The notes under the pieces are model-generated. The model worked only from the letters and a program-made list of their open reading frames with translations. It did not search any database and was not told where the DNA came from. From Perkinsus olseni (lineage: Eukaryota; Perkinsozoa; Perkinsida; Perkinsidae), in assembly GCA_013115135.1 (NCBI GenBank), contig JABANP010000496.1:1-38728 (forward strand): a stretch of 38,728 nt of DNA. Direction: 5' to 3'. The translations under genes and the position numbers were made by a program. Positions 9,789 through 19,411 of this stretch are shown one piece after another. The first letter of the stretch is position 1. Each line of letters opens with the position of its first letter.

Positions 9789-11129
9789 TCACAAGCGACA
9801 GTTCAATCCAACATCCTCGCATCTGAAAGTGGTGTCCTTGAACTTATCGAAGACATACTGGGGGCATTGGACCCATAAGTCGCAGCAGTCCGTCTGAACC
9901 CAGAGCCCTGGCCCCGAGGAGCTTGCTGACGGGTCCAACAAGGAGACGTGTACCAGTGGTGTCCTGTTGTCTGCATCTTGACCAAGTACATAGTGGGCAG
10001 AAGGGAATAGAGTGGACCTTAGAGGAGGTAAGTCGGCCACCACAATCGGGGACGATGAACCCGCAGTAGTCGCCGTGACTTTTGCCTCTTCCTCCTTGGT
10101 CGAGAGTTGCTTCAACATCTGTACCTGTTGGTCCGACAGAAAGGCCTTTTTGACATTGAAGATGTGAACCAGTCCTAGGGGGCGGCCCGCTAGAGTCTCC
10201 ACATCAACAAGTTGCTTCGAGTCGCCGTTGCCCTTGAACCTGACCGGTCCAGACCACCTCGCCTTCGTCTTATAACCCAGACCGAAACTCGAGGGGGATC
10301 GAATCCATAGCAGTTGACCAACCTCGAGAGGTTGAGGCCTCTGCCGGCGTTGGGATCTGCTCGCAAGGCGGACACTATTGTCATGAAGAGCTCGTACAAG
10401 ATGCTCACGGTAGACGCTGATGGCGGCCTCGAACTCTCGGCGGAACTTCTCGACGAACTTGTTATATCTATCGTCGGTGTAGTCGGGAGGGGCTGAATTC
10501 TTGACCACATACTCGAGAAGGTCGCTCGGCAGAGGTCGTTCTGGCTGAAGGGCGGGGGGCAAAGACGTCTGGTAAGTGTAGACCAAGTCGTTAGGTGAGA
10601 CTCCCCCAAGGTCCTGGGAGGCGGCGTTGTTCAAAGCGAACGCGATCTTTTGCAGATAGTAATACCATGGCCTTGGACGGGTACCCTTACCGATGTCTTC
10701 TTGCTTCATTGCCCTTACGGACGCCCACACTTCTGCATGTGCGCGTTCAATATGTGCCCGTCGAAAGGGGGTGAATGGAGGGGTATGAGCTACCCGGACT
10801 CCCATGACTCTGCACCACCCAGTAAAGCAGCGTCCCGTGAAGGAGAGGTCGGCGTCGCAGAGTATCAGCTTAGGATAGCCCCTTATCAAGCAATAGTGCT
10901 CCATCAACGCCTGTGCGCTCCCAGCCGACTTATCTTCGGCAAGTAGGAAAGTATGAGAGCGGGTGAGCAAGTCGTAGATGTGCAGAGCGAACCGAGGATG
11001 TGTGCTCGCTGTTCCCACCCTTCTAAGACCAACACTGCTTATCGGACCACAGTTGGCTTCGTCCTCGTCCTTGACGCCTCCCAACCAGTCGATGGCGACG
11101 CACTCGTTGATGCCGAACTCGCGACCCAT
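9789..11129 (-). CDS. Retroelement integrase core and C-terminal domain
   Basis: The ORF encodes 446 residues. The rve-type catalytic core shows Asp14 (VAIDWLGG), Asp92 (LILCDAD) and Glu128 (HIERAH); the last two are separated by 35 residues, the classical DD35E spacing. A C-terminal small-barrel-like stretch (LEVGQLLWIRSP) and a Ser/Asp-rich tail follow. The reading frame is shifted relative to the upstream pol ORF, whose HHCC zinc finger would normally be fused to this core. The frame is already open upstream of the first Met (S-D-T-H-P-A-V-M), so the Met at 11129 is probably not a true start. The missing link is either a mutation or a frameshift site at about 11135-11165. Confidence 0.85.
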   Translation of the reverse strand: MGREFGINECVAIDWLGGVKDEDEANCGPISSVGLRRVGTASTHPRFALHIYDLLTRSHTFLLAEDKSAGSAQALMEHYCLIRGYPKLILCDADLSFTGRCFTGWCRVMGVRVAHTPPFTPFRRAHIERAHAEVWASVRAMKQEDIGKGTRPRPWYYYLQKIAFALNNAASQDLGGVSPNDLVYTYQTSLPPALQPERPLPSDLLEYVVKNSAPPDYTDDRYNKFVEKFRREFEAAISVYREHLVRALHDNSVRLASRSQRRQRPQPLEVGQLLWIRSPSSFGLGYKTKARWSGPVRFKGNGDSKQLVDVETLAGRPLGLVHIFNVKKAFLSDQQVQMLKQLSTKEEEAKVTATTAGSSSPIVVADLPPLRSTLFPSAHYVLGQDADNRTPLVHVSLLDPSASSSGPGLWVQTDCCDLWVQCPQYVFDKFKDTTFRCEDVGLNCRL

Positions 11130-14100
11130 GACCGCTGGATGAGTGTCCGAGTCACTCGGACCGAGTGTATGGGGACGCCCTTAGCTTTCTGGCACGATGG
11201 ACATGACTGTGAGAACCGCCGGATATCCCTCTTCAGATGGCGCCAATAGATGCGCCCCACCAAAGCCGAATGGATATCCTTTGCCGGGCGATGACAGAGG
11301 AACTCGTGGTACCGTGCAAGGACTCGCGCCTGCAAGCTTGCAGGCACAAGAAGAGGGCCTTGCTGGTTAGGCATCCTACCAACTGTGAGCCTGATGAGAC
11401 CTTGCTCGTCCACGGCGAAGATGGCTGTGAGTCTCGCGAGCTCGGCTTTAGTGAACTCCGAGAGGTCAACGTCAGTGCCAATGGGCGAGTCGTCGGGGGA
11501 GCAGATCCGCTTAACCGCTTGACAGTATGTATCTGACGCTTGACCCTGCTTGATTAGTTCTTGAATATCATGTTCGTCGCCATCATCAATGTGCTGCCTA
11601 CCGGCCGCGTCGGGGACATAACAGAAGAGGTCGGCTTCAGCGGTAGGAAGTTCCTGACGATCTGGAGAAGGAGTATCCATCTGACCACCGTGGAGTCGGC
11701 ACAACCAACTCTGGGCCGCCACACGGTCCAGGGAATACGGCGACATACCCCGAGAGTACGCGTCAGCGAGGTTTAACTCAGACGGGCAATGATGGAAGTG
11801 TACCTGGCCGTGTGAGCCTAGCAGGGTACCCAGTGCCTTGATGAGCAGGGCACACCGCCTCGCATGAGCGAACTCCCAATGGGTCCATGACTTGGGGTAC
11901 TTAGCCAGACGGGCCGGGCCGTCTAGGGCCAGAGCAACCTTGAGGAGCTTTGTAACCCTGTAGTGGACGATCTTGCTATCCGTTAGGACGTACAGATGAC
12001 GACCCGGAGCATGCGGAAAGAGCACCGCGTGCGCACACATAGCCTCCAAGGCCCACTCCAGCGCCAACTGCTCCTTGCGGACTATGGAGAAACCAGCGCT
12101 ACCGGGAGGGACGAGTCGAGATGCGCAGACGTAAGGGTTAGCCACATCGGAGAGACCGCACATATACATACCGAGAGCATAAGTTGAGGCATCACTGTAC
12201 ACGACGACCCCGACCTCAAAGTTAACGAACCTCGGTACGGCATACTTGGTTGCGGCGTCATTGAAGTCGTCTAGCAGATTGAGCACACTTGCAGAATCGT
12301 CTTGTGTCAACCGATCGTCCAAACCCTTGGCTTCAACATAGGCCAATCTCAGTATCCTTTTTATCTGCAGGATGCTCCACCCCAAGTATCCCAGAGGATC
12401 ATGGCAGGAGTGTAGGGCTGAAAGTACCTCTCGGATAGATAACCGGTTACCATGAGCTTCGTACCTTCGACGGGTACTGGCAGAATTCATGTGCTTGCAC
12501 TTCAGCTGGTCCGACTTCGTCCACAGCAGACCCATGCCTTCAGCCTCGGTGGCCTCCCAGGACTTCTTGGTTTTACGAGGAACGAACTCGTGGCCGAATT
12601 CAGTAGCCAGGTGGCAATCCGAGGTGTACATATAGGAAGCCATGTCCTGTGACCTCGCCCCGATTGACCAATCGTCCATATACCGACCTCGGCGGCCGCC
12701 ATGTTGATGGAGTACTGTAGAGTGAGCTATCACGCTATGGTGAGTCTCAATGAGCACCCGATCGTAGGCGTCGACGTGCAGATTGGTGAAGTCTTCGACA
12801 CTCTGGCTATCGCTGGATGGTAGGCCTCTGCGAGCGGGCATGTCTCCTTGAGCGTCCAAGAACTGAGTGATGTTGTCGGGCTGGAGTCCTTGGAGAGTCT
12901 CCCTGACTCTGTTAGCCGCTTGACTTGGACGAGAGAGGTCCTCGAGGTCAAGGCCTTCGACTTCCGAGTCCTCGGCGCAGGAGTCTTTCAGTGATTCATA
13001 CAGTGGTCTACCAGCTTGGCCACCCAAAGCGACAGCACTCTGCTCGTTGGCAACGGCTTCAAGGAGTGCGGCGCTCAGCTGAAGCGCAGCGGGCGAGCCC
13101 GAGTTGCCCATGCAGAGCCCTCTGAACCGGAAGTAGTGGTAGTCATAGCGGCCGTGGTCATCGATGGTAACATGGACAAACCCAAAACACTTTGATGACC
13201 TGTTCGTCACGCGACACCGCAAGAATGCGGTGCGCAAGTCGCACCAGATTGCAAAGGGGAAGAGCCGGGTAGCCGCTAAGAAGGGCCAAATGCACTTGTC
13301 CATCACGACTCCGGGCCGCTGACATTGGTTGCCAACCCGCCAGTCGAAGACCGGGCGGATCTTGGTCTTTCGACCCGATACCGCAGTGTCCTGAGTGGAC
13401 GTCTCCTTGATGACGGGGAAGTGGTTGGTCAACAAGACATTACTGAGCTCCTCCTTCTCCACCTTCACGATGAGATCATCAGCGAGGTATTCATCGAAAA
13501 CCCTCGTATAATCCTTGAGGAGACCACGCTTCGACAGAGAGGTTGCGAGTCTCTCAGCTCTCTTCTTAGCAGCCTGACGATTACCATCCGAGGGTGATGG
13601 ACGCGACCGAATCCACGCGAACTCGTGTAGGAATCTTGTAACGCCTTCATCAGTCTCGTCTTTCGTCAGACCCCTGAAACTACAGTCAGGAGAGGCGAGT
13701 GCTTCCGCTAGAGCGGGTCCGCCGAGAAGTGGGAGGCGACCTTGGGGTAGGGGTGGGTTACCGGCCTTGGCATAGAGGTCGTAGCAGAAGTCGTGGTCGA
13801 GCTCAATGCAACCCTCGGTGTCGTCGGAAGCAGCGTGGTCAGCAGCGAGTGCCAAGAAGGACGAGCCGTCAAATACGCAATGCTCCAGCCCTGGGCCGTC
13901 CTCGAAGATGTTGGCTACTAAGTCGTCACCGTCCTGGGCAGCCTTCGCTGGACGCGTACCGCATGCAGTGCCGTGGCTTGAGGAGTAGCACGCATCGTGA
14001 TGACCGACGAGTGGCTTCAGCGAAGATGGGGGTCTCGATTCTTCAACTCTTGCGACTGATTGATCCTCGCTTATGCCTGAGTAAGCTCGGATATTACTTG

Positions 14101-14605
14101 GTGTGAATGTCAGTGCAATGCGCAGGTCTCTCATGCCTTCGACTCCGATCAGAAGTACCGGGAGCAGGTCGTCCGAGACGAAGAAGCGCAGCCTCTTGAC
14201 ATCATGGGGCCTTTTTGGTGAGTAGACTGATACCAGGGCGATGCGAGTAGCGGCCAGTGTGACACCAGATATACCACGGATACTGGCAGACTCGTTTCTT
14301 GGTACCGGCTTCCACTCCACCTTGCTTCCCGGACTGGCCTCTATAGCACGTAAGGTGGAAGTTCTTGCTAGGTTCTTACCTGATCCTGAGTCCAAGATGA
14401 CGGTCACTACCAGGCGACTGGCAACCTGGAGTCTCGTCGACACTGGCTTGTTGATCGGTTTCTCTGAAGGCTGAAGAGCCCCGCCGGCACTACCAGAATG
14501 CGGCAAGTCGGCCGCATGGAAGGCATAGGATCCGTCAGGCCGCAGCTGCAGCTCCTCGAGGGGGACCGATAGGAAGTTGGAGTCCGCTAGATGAGAGTCC
14601 TGCAC
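11039..14605 (-). CDS. Retroelement pol: protease, reverse transcriptase, RNase H, zinc finger
   Basis: This ORF has 1188 residues. A retropepsin-like motif LDSGSG has its Asp at about residue 72. The RT palm includes KIRPVFDWR (about 415), WCDLRTAFLRC (about 454-464) and the catalytic YMDD (642-645). An RREVLSA-like, DPLG-containing connection follows at about 725-740. RNase H shows VVYSDAS (Asp805), KEQLALEW, TDSK (Asp876) and NLADAYSR (Asp948). Near the end, H-x4-H (1100/1105) and C-x2-C (1135/1138) form the integrase zinc finger. The frame then runs into a low-complexity tail and stop, while the integrase core continues in another frame. A long acidic insert of about 120 residues before YMDD is unusual for RT palms. 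Confidence 0.9.
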   Translation of the reverse strand: MQDSHLADSNFLSVPLEELQLRPDGSYAFHAADLPHSGSAGGALQPSEKPINKPVSTRLQVASRLVVTVILDSGSGKNLARTSTLRAIEASPGSKVEWKPVPRNESASIRGISGVTLAATRIALVSVYSPKRPHDVKRLRFFVSDDLLPVLLIGVEGMRDLRIALTFTPSNIRAYSGISEDQSVARVEESRPPSSLKPLVGHHDACYSSSHGTACGTRPAKAAQDGDDLVANIFEDGPGLEHCVFDGSSFLALAADHAASDDTEGCIELDHDFCYDLYAKAGNPPLPQGRLPLLGGPALAEALASPDCSFRGLTKDETDEGVTRFLHEFAWIRSRPSPSDGNRQAAKKRAERLATSLSKRGLLKDYTRVFDEYLADDLIVKVEKEELSNVLLTNHFPVIKETSTQDTAVSGRKTKIRPVFDWRVGNQCQRPGVVMDKCIWPFLAATRLFPFAIWCDLRTAFLRCRVTNRSSKCFGFVHVTIDDHGRYDYHYFRFRGLCMGNSGSPAALQLSAALLEAVANEQSAVALGGQAGRPLYESLKDSCAEDSEVEGLDLEDLSRPSQAANRVRETLQGLQPDNITQFLDAQGDMPARRGLPSSDSQSVEDFTNLHVDAYDRVLIETHHSVIAHSTVLHQHGGRRGRYMDDWSIGARSQDMASYMYTSDCHLATEFGHEFVPRKTKKSWEATEAEGMGLLWTKSDQLKCKHMNSASTRRRYEAHGNRLSIREVLSALHSCHDPLGYLGWSILQIKRILRLAYVEAKGLDDRLTQDDSASVLNLLDDFNDAATKYAVPRFVNFEVGVVVYSDASTYALGMYMCGLSDVANPYVCASRLVPPGSAGFSIVRKEQLALEWALEAMCAHAVLFPHAPGRHLYVLTDSKIVHYRVTKLLKVALALDGPARLAKYPKSWTHWEFAHARRCALLIKALGTLLGSHGQVHFHHCPSELNLADAYSRGMSPYSLDRVAAQSWLCRLHGGQMDTPSPDRQELPTAEADLFCYVPDAAGRQHIDDGDEHDIQELIKQGQASDTYCQAVKRICSPDDSPIGTDVDLSEFTKAELARLTAIFAVDEQGLIRLTVGRMPNQQGPLLVPASLQARVLARYHEFLCHRPAKDIHSALVGRIYWRHLKRDIRRFSQSCPSCQKAKGVPIHSVRVTRTLIQRSWVASSASTSASPSTGWEASRTRTKPTVVR

Positions 14606-14713
14606 GACGGGAACCTTGGCTCACGTTAACCGCGGTGACCGCGCAACGGCCGTCACTCCGTGCAAATTGATTTTGATTCATCCCGTGACTTGCGCACCCT
14701 AGGAGGCGAGCAT

Positions 14714-15028
14714 TTAGTTGAACGCCGACTGGTCATCATCGGAGGACATAATGAGCATGATCCCATCACCACGTTCGCAACATAAATTGAAGAGAACATC
14801 AAGAGAGGAGTCGCATCGAGAAGGCTTCAACTTCCTCAAATTCTTCGCTTTTTGGTCACATCGGTAAGCTCTTGTGCCGCTGGGCGTTCTGAAACACAGT
14901 ACGTTAGAGTATGCCGAATTCACTCTGGTGGGCTCACTAAGACCGCGGCTTTGCTTCATTAGCCTCAAAGCCTCTTCGTACGTCGGTGGGGGCCCATCCG
15001 GGCCGTACGCACGGCGTACGTTTGCCAT
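14714..15028 (-). CDS. Small protein with PPPTYEEA motif
   Basis: The ORF encodes 104 aa starting MANVRRAYG and carrying PPPTYEEALRLMKQ near residue 14. This is a PPxY-type motif of the kind bound by WW domains. It starts 70 bp downstream of the secreted-protein gene on the same strand. A related small ORF with EEPPPTYEAQ occupies the same place beside the second, decayed copy of that gene (20541-20678), which argues for a real, duplicated gene. In this copy a more upstream ATG (MSVIQVR) is out of frame by one base at a CCCC run, so the N-terminus may be frameshifted. Function unknown. Confidence 0.5.
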   Translation of the reverse strand: MANVRRAYGPDGPPPTYEEALRLMKQSRGLSEPTRVNSAYSNVLCFRTPSGTRAYRCDQKAKNLRKLKPSRCDSSLDVLFNLCCERGDGIMLIMSSDDDQSAFN

Positions 15029-15097
15029 GGGGTGTTCGAGTTGGTCGTACCTGAATGACTGACATCAACACAACAGCCAAGAGGTGCTCAGGCTAGT

Positions 15098-16076
15098 TTA
15101 CGGTGGAGGGTCGCCAACCGGATACTGGAAAGGGTTGATGGCAGAGGCAGCAGCAGACAGCCTGAAGGATTCAAGCAACGCCGTACGAATGAACTCCCTC
15201 TCTCGCTTACCTCGTATTCCCCGTTAGAGTGGTTCGGGTGTTTGTGTCGAACAACATGATCTTATGGCTATTCCTAGTAGCCATGACAGCAAAATAAGGT
15301 GCCCTCCCGAATGGAAGCTTGAAGAAGAAGGCCTCCGCTTTTTCCCAGAAGTCGCGAGTATCCAGTTTCATGATGCCATCAGTAGTGCTCAATACGGGCA
15401 GGTTTAACAAGTCGTTGAAGGAGTCTTTCCTTTCGAAGGTCACTTCAAATTGTGGGCGAGCAGAGCTGTTGTGTACTTCAGTCAAGACCGCCTTCCAGTA
15501 CGGCTCATGGCTTTCAAAGGTCGCCACAACTCCTCCTCCTGGTGGACCACGTTGGCTGAGGTCACTCAATGCGACAGGCTCCAGCTTATCGAAGCGATAA
15601 TCTCCGGCCAATGGCGTATCGAAGCGGAACCCCCCTTCCGCTGGTGTATCGGACTGGGAGCCACTGGTCAGCTCTGGATAGGTCAAGCGGTAGGCTGTAG
15701 ACCCGGCATGACCTTCCGCCGTCTTCCTGTAGTGAATGTTTGCCTGGCGCCATTCGTCAACTTTACAATTACGATTTCCCATTTTCATAACTCTGATGGT
15801 ACCTTCGCCTTCTTCGAGGTCAGGTAGGGCGCACTGCTCACTTGTAAACTGAATCTCGCCCGGTCGCTGTGAATGAACCGAAGCCCCATGTCGCGAGATA
15901 CTGCTCAGTCCATCCCTCCACGTGTGAATGCAGTGAGCGAATGCCTCACTGAAGAAATGACAGTAAGTTTCCCTCTTTCCGGCGCCCCAGCTCCTAGCGA
16001 TACTCGGCAGAGCCAACCAAACGAGAGATAAGCCAATAACCGCAAATATGTTTGTCATTCTGGAAGATACTAGCAA
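15098..16076 (-). CDS. Predicted secreted protein, two exons, about 309 aa
   Basis: Exon 1 (15211-16076) begins with a hydrophobic leader (MTNIFAVIGLSLVWLALPSIA, counting from an internal Met at residue 7), a good signal peptide. A 49-nt intron with donor GTAAGC and acceptor CTTCAG (15162-15210) joins it in phase to a 64-nt last exon ending in YPVGDPPP and a stop. Without splicing the frame stops after NTR. The second copy at 20716-21620 keeps the same 64-nt last exon and the same PVGDPPP end, which strongly supports the splice. Other recognisable patches are EIQFTSEQC and GPPGGGVVATFE. No known domain. Probably a lineage-specific exported protein. Confidence 0.75.
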
Positions 16077-16960
16077 AGAAATTAACGCATTTAGCTATCG
16101 TTATAGCTCTCGGAAAGGTACTTTCTCGTCTAAGGTATTTACTCGTCCCCTGTTAATCGCCCCGGCCATATAAACGACATGAGCGAGTCACCCAGGGTAT
16201 TGTACGAGCGTGATGGAGTAAGAGGCTGCCCGCTAAAGCCCACGGACTAGAGCATGGCTGGGGAGCAATGCGGCATTGCCCAGTGGCCATCGCCAGTGTC
16301 CGCTGGGAATGCCAAGCACTTATTCACTCGATAATCGGTCGCCGTCAGGCGCGGCGACGAAGGGGTTAGGCTACTCGTCGCTATTTTTCACAGTCAAGAG
16401 TAGCTTAGTAGCCTATTAACGAATACAGCAGCCCCCCAACTTGCAGCTGAGAGGCTTTGCAATTCAAAGTTTGAATGAAAAAGGAACGTTTGAAACGGTA
16501 TGACTCCGAAACGAACGTGTTGGTACTCCCGGATAATGAGCACTATGCCGGACAGAGAAAGACAGGATATCGATATCAACGTATGTGAGCATTCTACGAA
16601 TGCTCATAGGCTGTTCAAGGCGCGCATTGTGCATGGAAGCTCGAAAAAAAGATGGAAATGACACCCTCGAGCGACCAACAACGAGGAGGAAATGGGCGCC
16701 GAGCGTAGAAGATTAAGATCGTCTGACAAAAATATCTCTGTCCCCAAACAAAGATTCTAAAGTGCAGTGCAACGAGGCAGCTTCAAGGACAAGTTTGTAC
16801 ACTTAGCTTAGAAAGAGAGTGAACGATGGAAAATCTCCATTGTAAATATCTTGGCGAGCTGAGCGTATACCTGGCATTGTGCGGGACTCACTACCGAGAA
16901 CTCATCATCGATCCTCGCGAGAGGGCCGAGCGCCGAAGCTAGCTAGCTACACCTTTTAAA
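16077..16960. other. No gene recognised
   Basis: Only short ORFs. A 9-bp hairpin (TGAGCATTC, 3-nt loop, 16586-16606) is present. This stretch is the presumed 5' flank of the secreted-protein gene on the minus strand. Confidence 0.5.
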
Positions 16961-16964
16961 TGTC

Positions 16965-17177
16965 TATTTCGCGATCAGTAAGATCAATTTCGCAGGGCGA
17001 GCGGTCACCCGCGCCAAGATATGCCTTAGTAAGCTCAATTTCGCCAGCGCGCGCGATAGTACCATCAATTTCGCCAGCGCGCGTGATAGTACAATCAATT
17101 TCGCCGGCACACCCAAAGTAAGTTCAATTTCGACGAGATGCGGAAATCAATTTCGCTGGTAGTAGATTCTATTTCGC
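16965..17177 (+). repeat. Eight ATTTCG repeats, mostly CAATTTCGC
   Basis: ATTTCG occurs at about 16966, 16987, 17038, 17068, 17098, 17127, 17150 and 17171, most within TCAATTTCGCC or TCAATTTCGCT. The central copies are spaced 30, 30 and 29 bp and share GCGCG(C/T)GATAGTAC between motifs; the outer spacings are 21-23 bp. The array sits between the protease gene and the secreted-protein gene, in a stretch with no ORF of note. It could be a regulatory array or a decayed satellite. Confidence 0.8.
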
Positions 17178-17711
17178 TGGAGTGACGGATTCTGACGTCC
17201 GACTGTTGTAGGCTGGCCGTCTCGCCTATCATGATGCAAAATCCAAGTCACAAAGCTGATGATGAGAGCTACCACAGAGAGCTACCGTACCTCTACACAA
17301 TAATGCTAGCACACAAAAGGAAGTGCTGCTAGCTGTAGTATGGCTTCTTTACTCGTTGTAGCTAATAGTGTTTGACTCTCCTTTATTTCTATCCCCAAGG
17401 GGAGAGGCTAAGGGCTGCTAAGAGATTGTTTCCCTCGAGAGTAGAATGCTCAATGTTATTAGTGACGGCGGGAGCTCGGGTATTAGTCTAGGTGATGGAC
17501 ACCAAGTCGTTGTAGTCTTCAAGCGTGTCTCTAGTCTCCACTTAGAGTCGGGCTACTAGAGTGGACTCGGTCTTACGTTATTGATATTGTTGGTGTCATC
17601 AGAGTGGCTTTGACTCTTCTGCGGTATCTATCTTATCATCCATCATTTCTACCCTCAGCATAGAGGGTACCCTTAGCAGTAGGGTATCAATCATACCCTA
17701 CTCGTACCTCG
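17178..17711. other. No gene recognised
   Basis: AT-richer stretch with several near-repeats of TAGAGGGTA and AGTAGGGTA at about 17660-17700. It is the presumed 3' flank of the protease gene. Confidence 0.5.
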
Positions 17712-17862
17712 TCAGAAAAGAGTCTTCAGTTGTCTCAAGTCCCGTCGTAGGTGGTCAATTGAGTGTTCCTTCAACGCGACATGAAGGGATACACCAGTAA
17801 CATCAAACATGCAACAATAACATCTTTGACAGCGGTTCGAGTGGAAAAAGGATCCACAGAGC

Positions 17863-19194
17863 TCAGTCGTGTTCTGATCTTCCGATGCAACGCCCAAAAA
17901 CCTCAGCGACTCCCCTTGAGCGATGAACCCTCCTCTTGCAGCGGGGTGCTCGATGTCTCTTCCACGACTCGTCAGAGACAACTTCCTTAACAACAGCTTT
18001 TTTGAGAGTCGTAAGACCTAGAACTCTAGCGCCGAAATCGACGTGCAGACGATACTGTACAAAGAAGGGTCTGCCGAGGACGAAGTAGTTCTGGGACTTA
18101 CCTGCGTCGATAACCATGAGTCTACACCAGCTACCCGTACATACCCGTACGTGTCTGGTCAAGGGGACCTCAAAGTTAAATGCATCGTCAACTTTAATCA
18201 CTATCACCGGCAGGTGTCGGATAACCCTTTTGCGCGACCAAATCCGACCATTAGCGTCGACAGACGCAGTCAATCTCTGATCCTTTTTGGAGTTGAACCT
18301 GAGCATTTTGCTACCATCGACGCGGTCCGAACCGAACTCGCCTTCAATAGCCTCCCATACCATCGAAAATACTGGTTGGGGGAGGGTGGTAACATCAGCA
18401 CCGCTATCGAAGGCCACAGGAAGTCCCCTTTTGGCATTTCCCGGGGGGAAAGAACTTTCCTCGAGCGTCGCTCCCATCGCCCGACTGTTGGCTGAAGAAC
18501 CCCTCACGCAGACCGCTGATACAAGTATCGCTACCATTTCTTCGGCCCACACCGGTTTCACGAGGGGGAACAGGGTGGTACCTTCTGTCCGCTCCAAGGG
18601 TTGGCCGAGCACTAAGCGTCCATTCATACCGACGGAAAACTTGAACACGTGGATGGAGACAGTAGGCTGAGGGATCTCCCCGGCATCCACGAGCTGTTTG
18701 ATGAACGAAGGGGTCTTAACTTGAGCATGGGGTTCTCGCGGTAGAGAGAAGCTGAGGCCTAGCAGAGCGTAGGGTTGTATGTCTTTGTCTACGCGTGAGC
18801 AGCCGACCATCAGGCCGATTTGAAATTTGCTGATCTTGCGCTCACCGAAGTTAATCGTTACATTCCGATTCACGTAGCTCACGACATCCCCGTCAACGTA
18901 CTCGAGCTTCTCTATCCTCTGAGCAAGCAAGGAGTCGGGGTCACACGGGTCGGTTGGAGAGCAGAAGTAGCAACCCGAGATGAGGTATTTGCAGGAACCA
19001 CGGCCGTAGAGACTTTCATACCAACCACCGTATACTAGGTACGTTATATGACTACCAGTGTCGACATTTAAATTGATCAGGTGCCCATCGAAGTTCATTT
19101 TCACTCTGTTGCCCTTCATTGGCAACGACAGTGGCACAGAAGCGGACGCCAACTCCCATAATAAAGTCGAGTGGAGGAGAACCGTTATGAGCAT
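17863..19194 (-). CDS. Pepsin-like (A1) aspartic protease, 443 aa
   Basis: The protein starts with a hydrophobic leader (MLITVLLHSTLLWELASAS), consistent with a signal peptide. The first catalytic motif is NVDTGSHI (Asp45) and the second AFDSGADVTTL (Asp263), the two-lobed pepsin arrangement. A cluster of Cys (CKYL...CYFCSPTDPC) lies between them, along with a conserved LVLGQPL strand. The C-terminus is basic (RCKRRVHRSRG). The length suits a secreted or vacuolar pepsin-family enzyme without a long propeptide. The ORF is a single exon. A paralogue with the same frame but lacking the first lobe lies at 23760-24766. Cellular role unknown; digestion of host or food protein is a plausible guess. 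Confidence 0.88.
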   Translation of the reverse strand: MLITVLLHSTLLWELASASVPLSLPMKGNRVKMNFDGHLINLNVDTGSHITYLVYGGWYESLYGRGSCKYLISGCYFCSPTDPCDPDSLLAQRIEKLEYVDGDVVSYVNRNVTINFGERKISKFQIGLMVGCSRVDKDIQPYALLGLSFSLPREPHAQVKTPSFIKQLVDAGEIPQPTVSIHVFKFSVGMNGRLVLGQPLERTEGTTLFPLVKPVWAEEMVAILVSAVCVRGSSANSRAMGATLEESSFPPGNAKRGLPVAFDSGADVTTLPQPVFSMVWEAIEGEFGSDRVDGSKMLRFNSKKDQRLTASVDANGRIWSRKRVIRHLPVIVIKVDDAFNFEVPLTRHVRVCTGSWCRLMVIDAGKSQNYFVLGRPFFVQYRLHVDFGARVLGLTTLKKAVVKEVVSDESWKRHRAPRCKRRVHRSRGVAEVFGRCIGRSEHD

Positions 19195-19411
19195 TGAAAG
19201 TGGGGAAAGCCTGAGGTAGCTCAGCTGTAGGTCCTACAGTGTATGCTGCTATGCCTGTTGTACCTACTATATTCAACTGCACCTTCCCTACTTGTGGGAA
19301 GAGCTCTGACAATTGCTCAAGCGTGCCATTCAACTCCAGACGGACCCACTAATTCATCAACAGCAAGTTGATACTTTTTTTGCTAACTGTCGTTCTCAGC
19401 GTCAGATGAAA

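Larger units (their letters stand above)
9789..14605 (-). mobile_element. LTR-type retroelement, pol region (PR-RT-RH-IN), frameshifted
   Basis: Two overlapping minus-strand ORFs carry aspartic protease, reverse transcriptase, RNase H, HHCC zinc finger and DD35E integrase in that order, the order of Ty3- and BEL/Pao-type LTR elements. A DPLG motif after the RT palm, in an 'R-x-VLSALHSCHDPLGYLG' context, leans towards BEL/Pao. No gag-like ORF with a CCHC knuckle precedes the protease, and I see no terminal repeats, so the element looks truncated at its ends or its LTRs have decayed. The long open frames nevertheless indicate a fairly recent copy. Confidence 0.85.

Noticed and set aside
13699..14106. 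Plus-strand ORFs across the retroelement (for example 135 aa)
   Set aside because: They are shadows of the minus-strand pol frame, whose RT, RNase H and integrase motifs are unambiguous.
17763..18670. Plus-strand ORFs opposite the aspartic protease
   Set aside because: The minus strand has both catalytic motifs and a signal peptide; plus-strand reads are antisense shadows repeated in copy 2.
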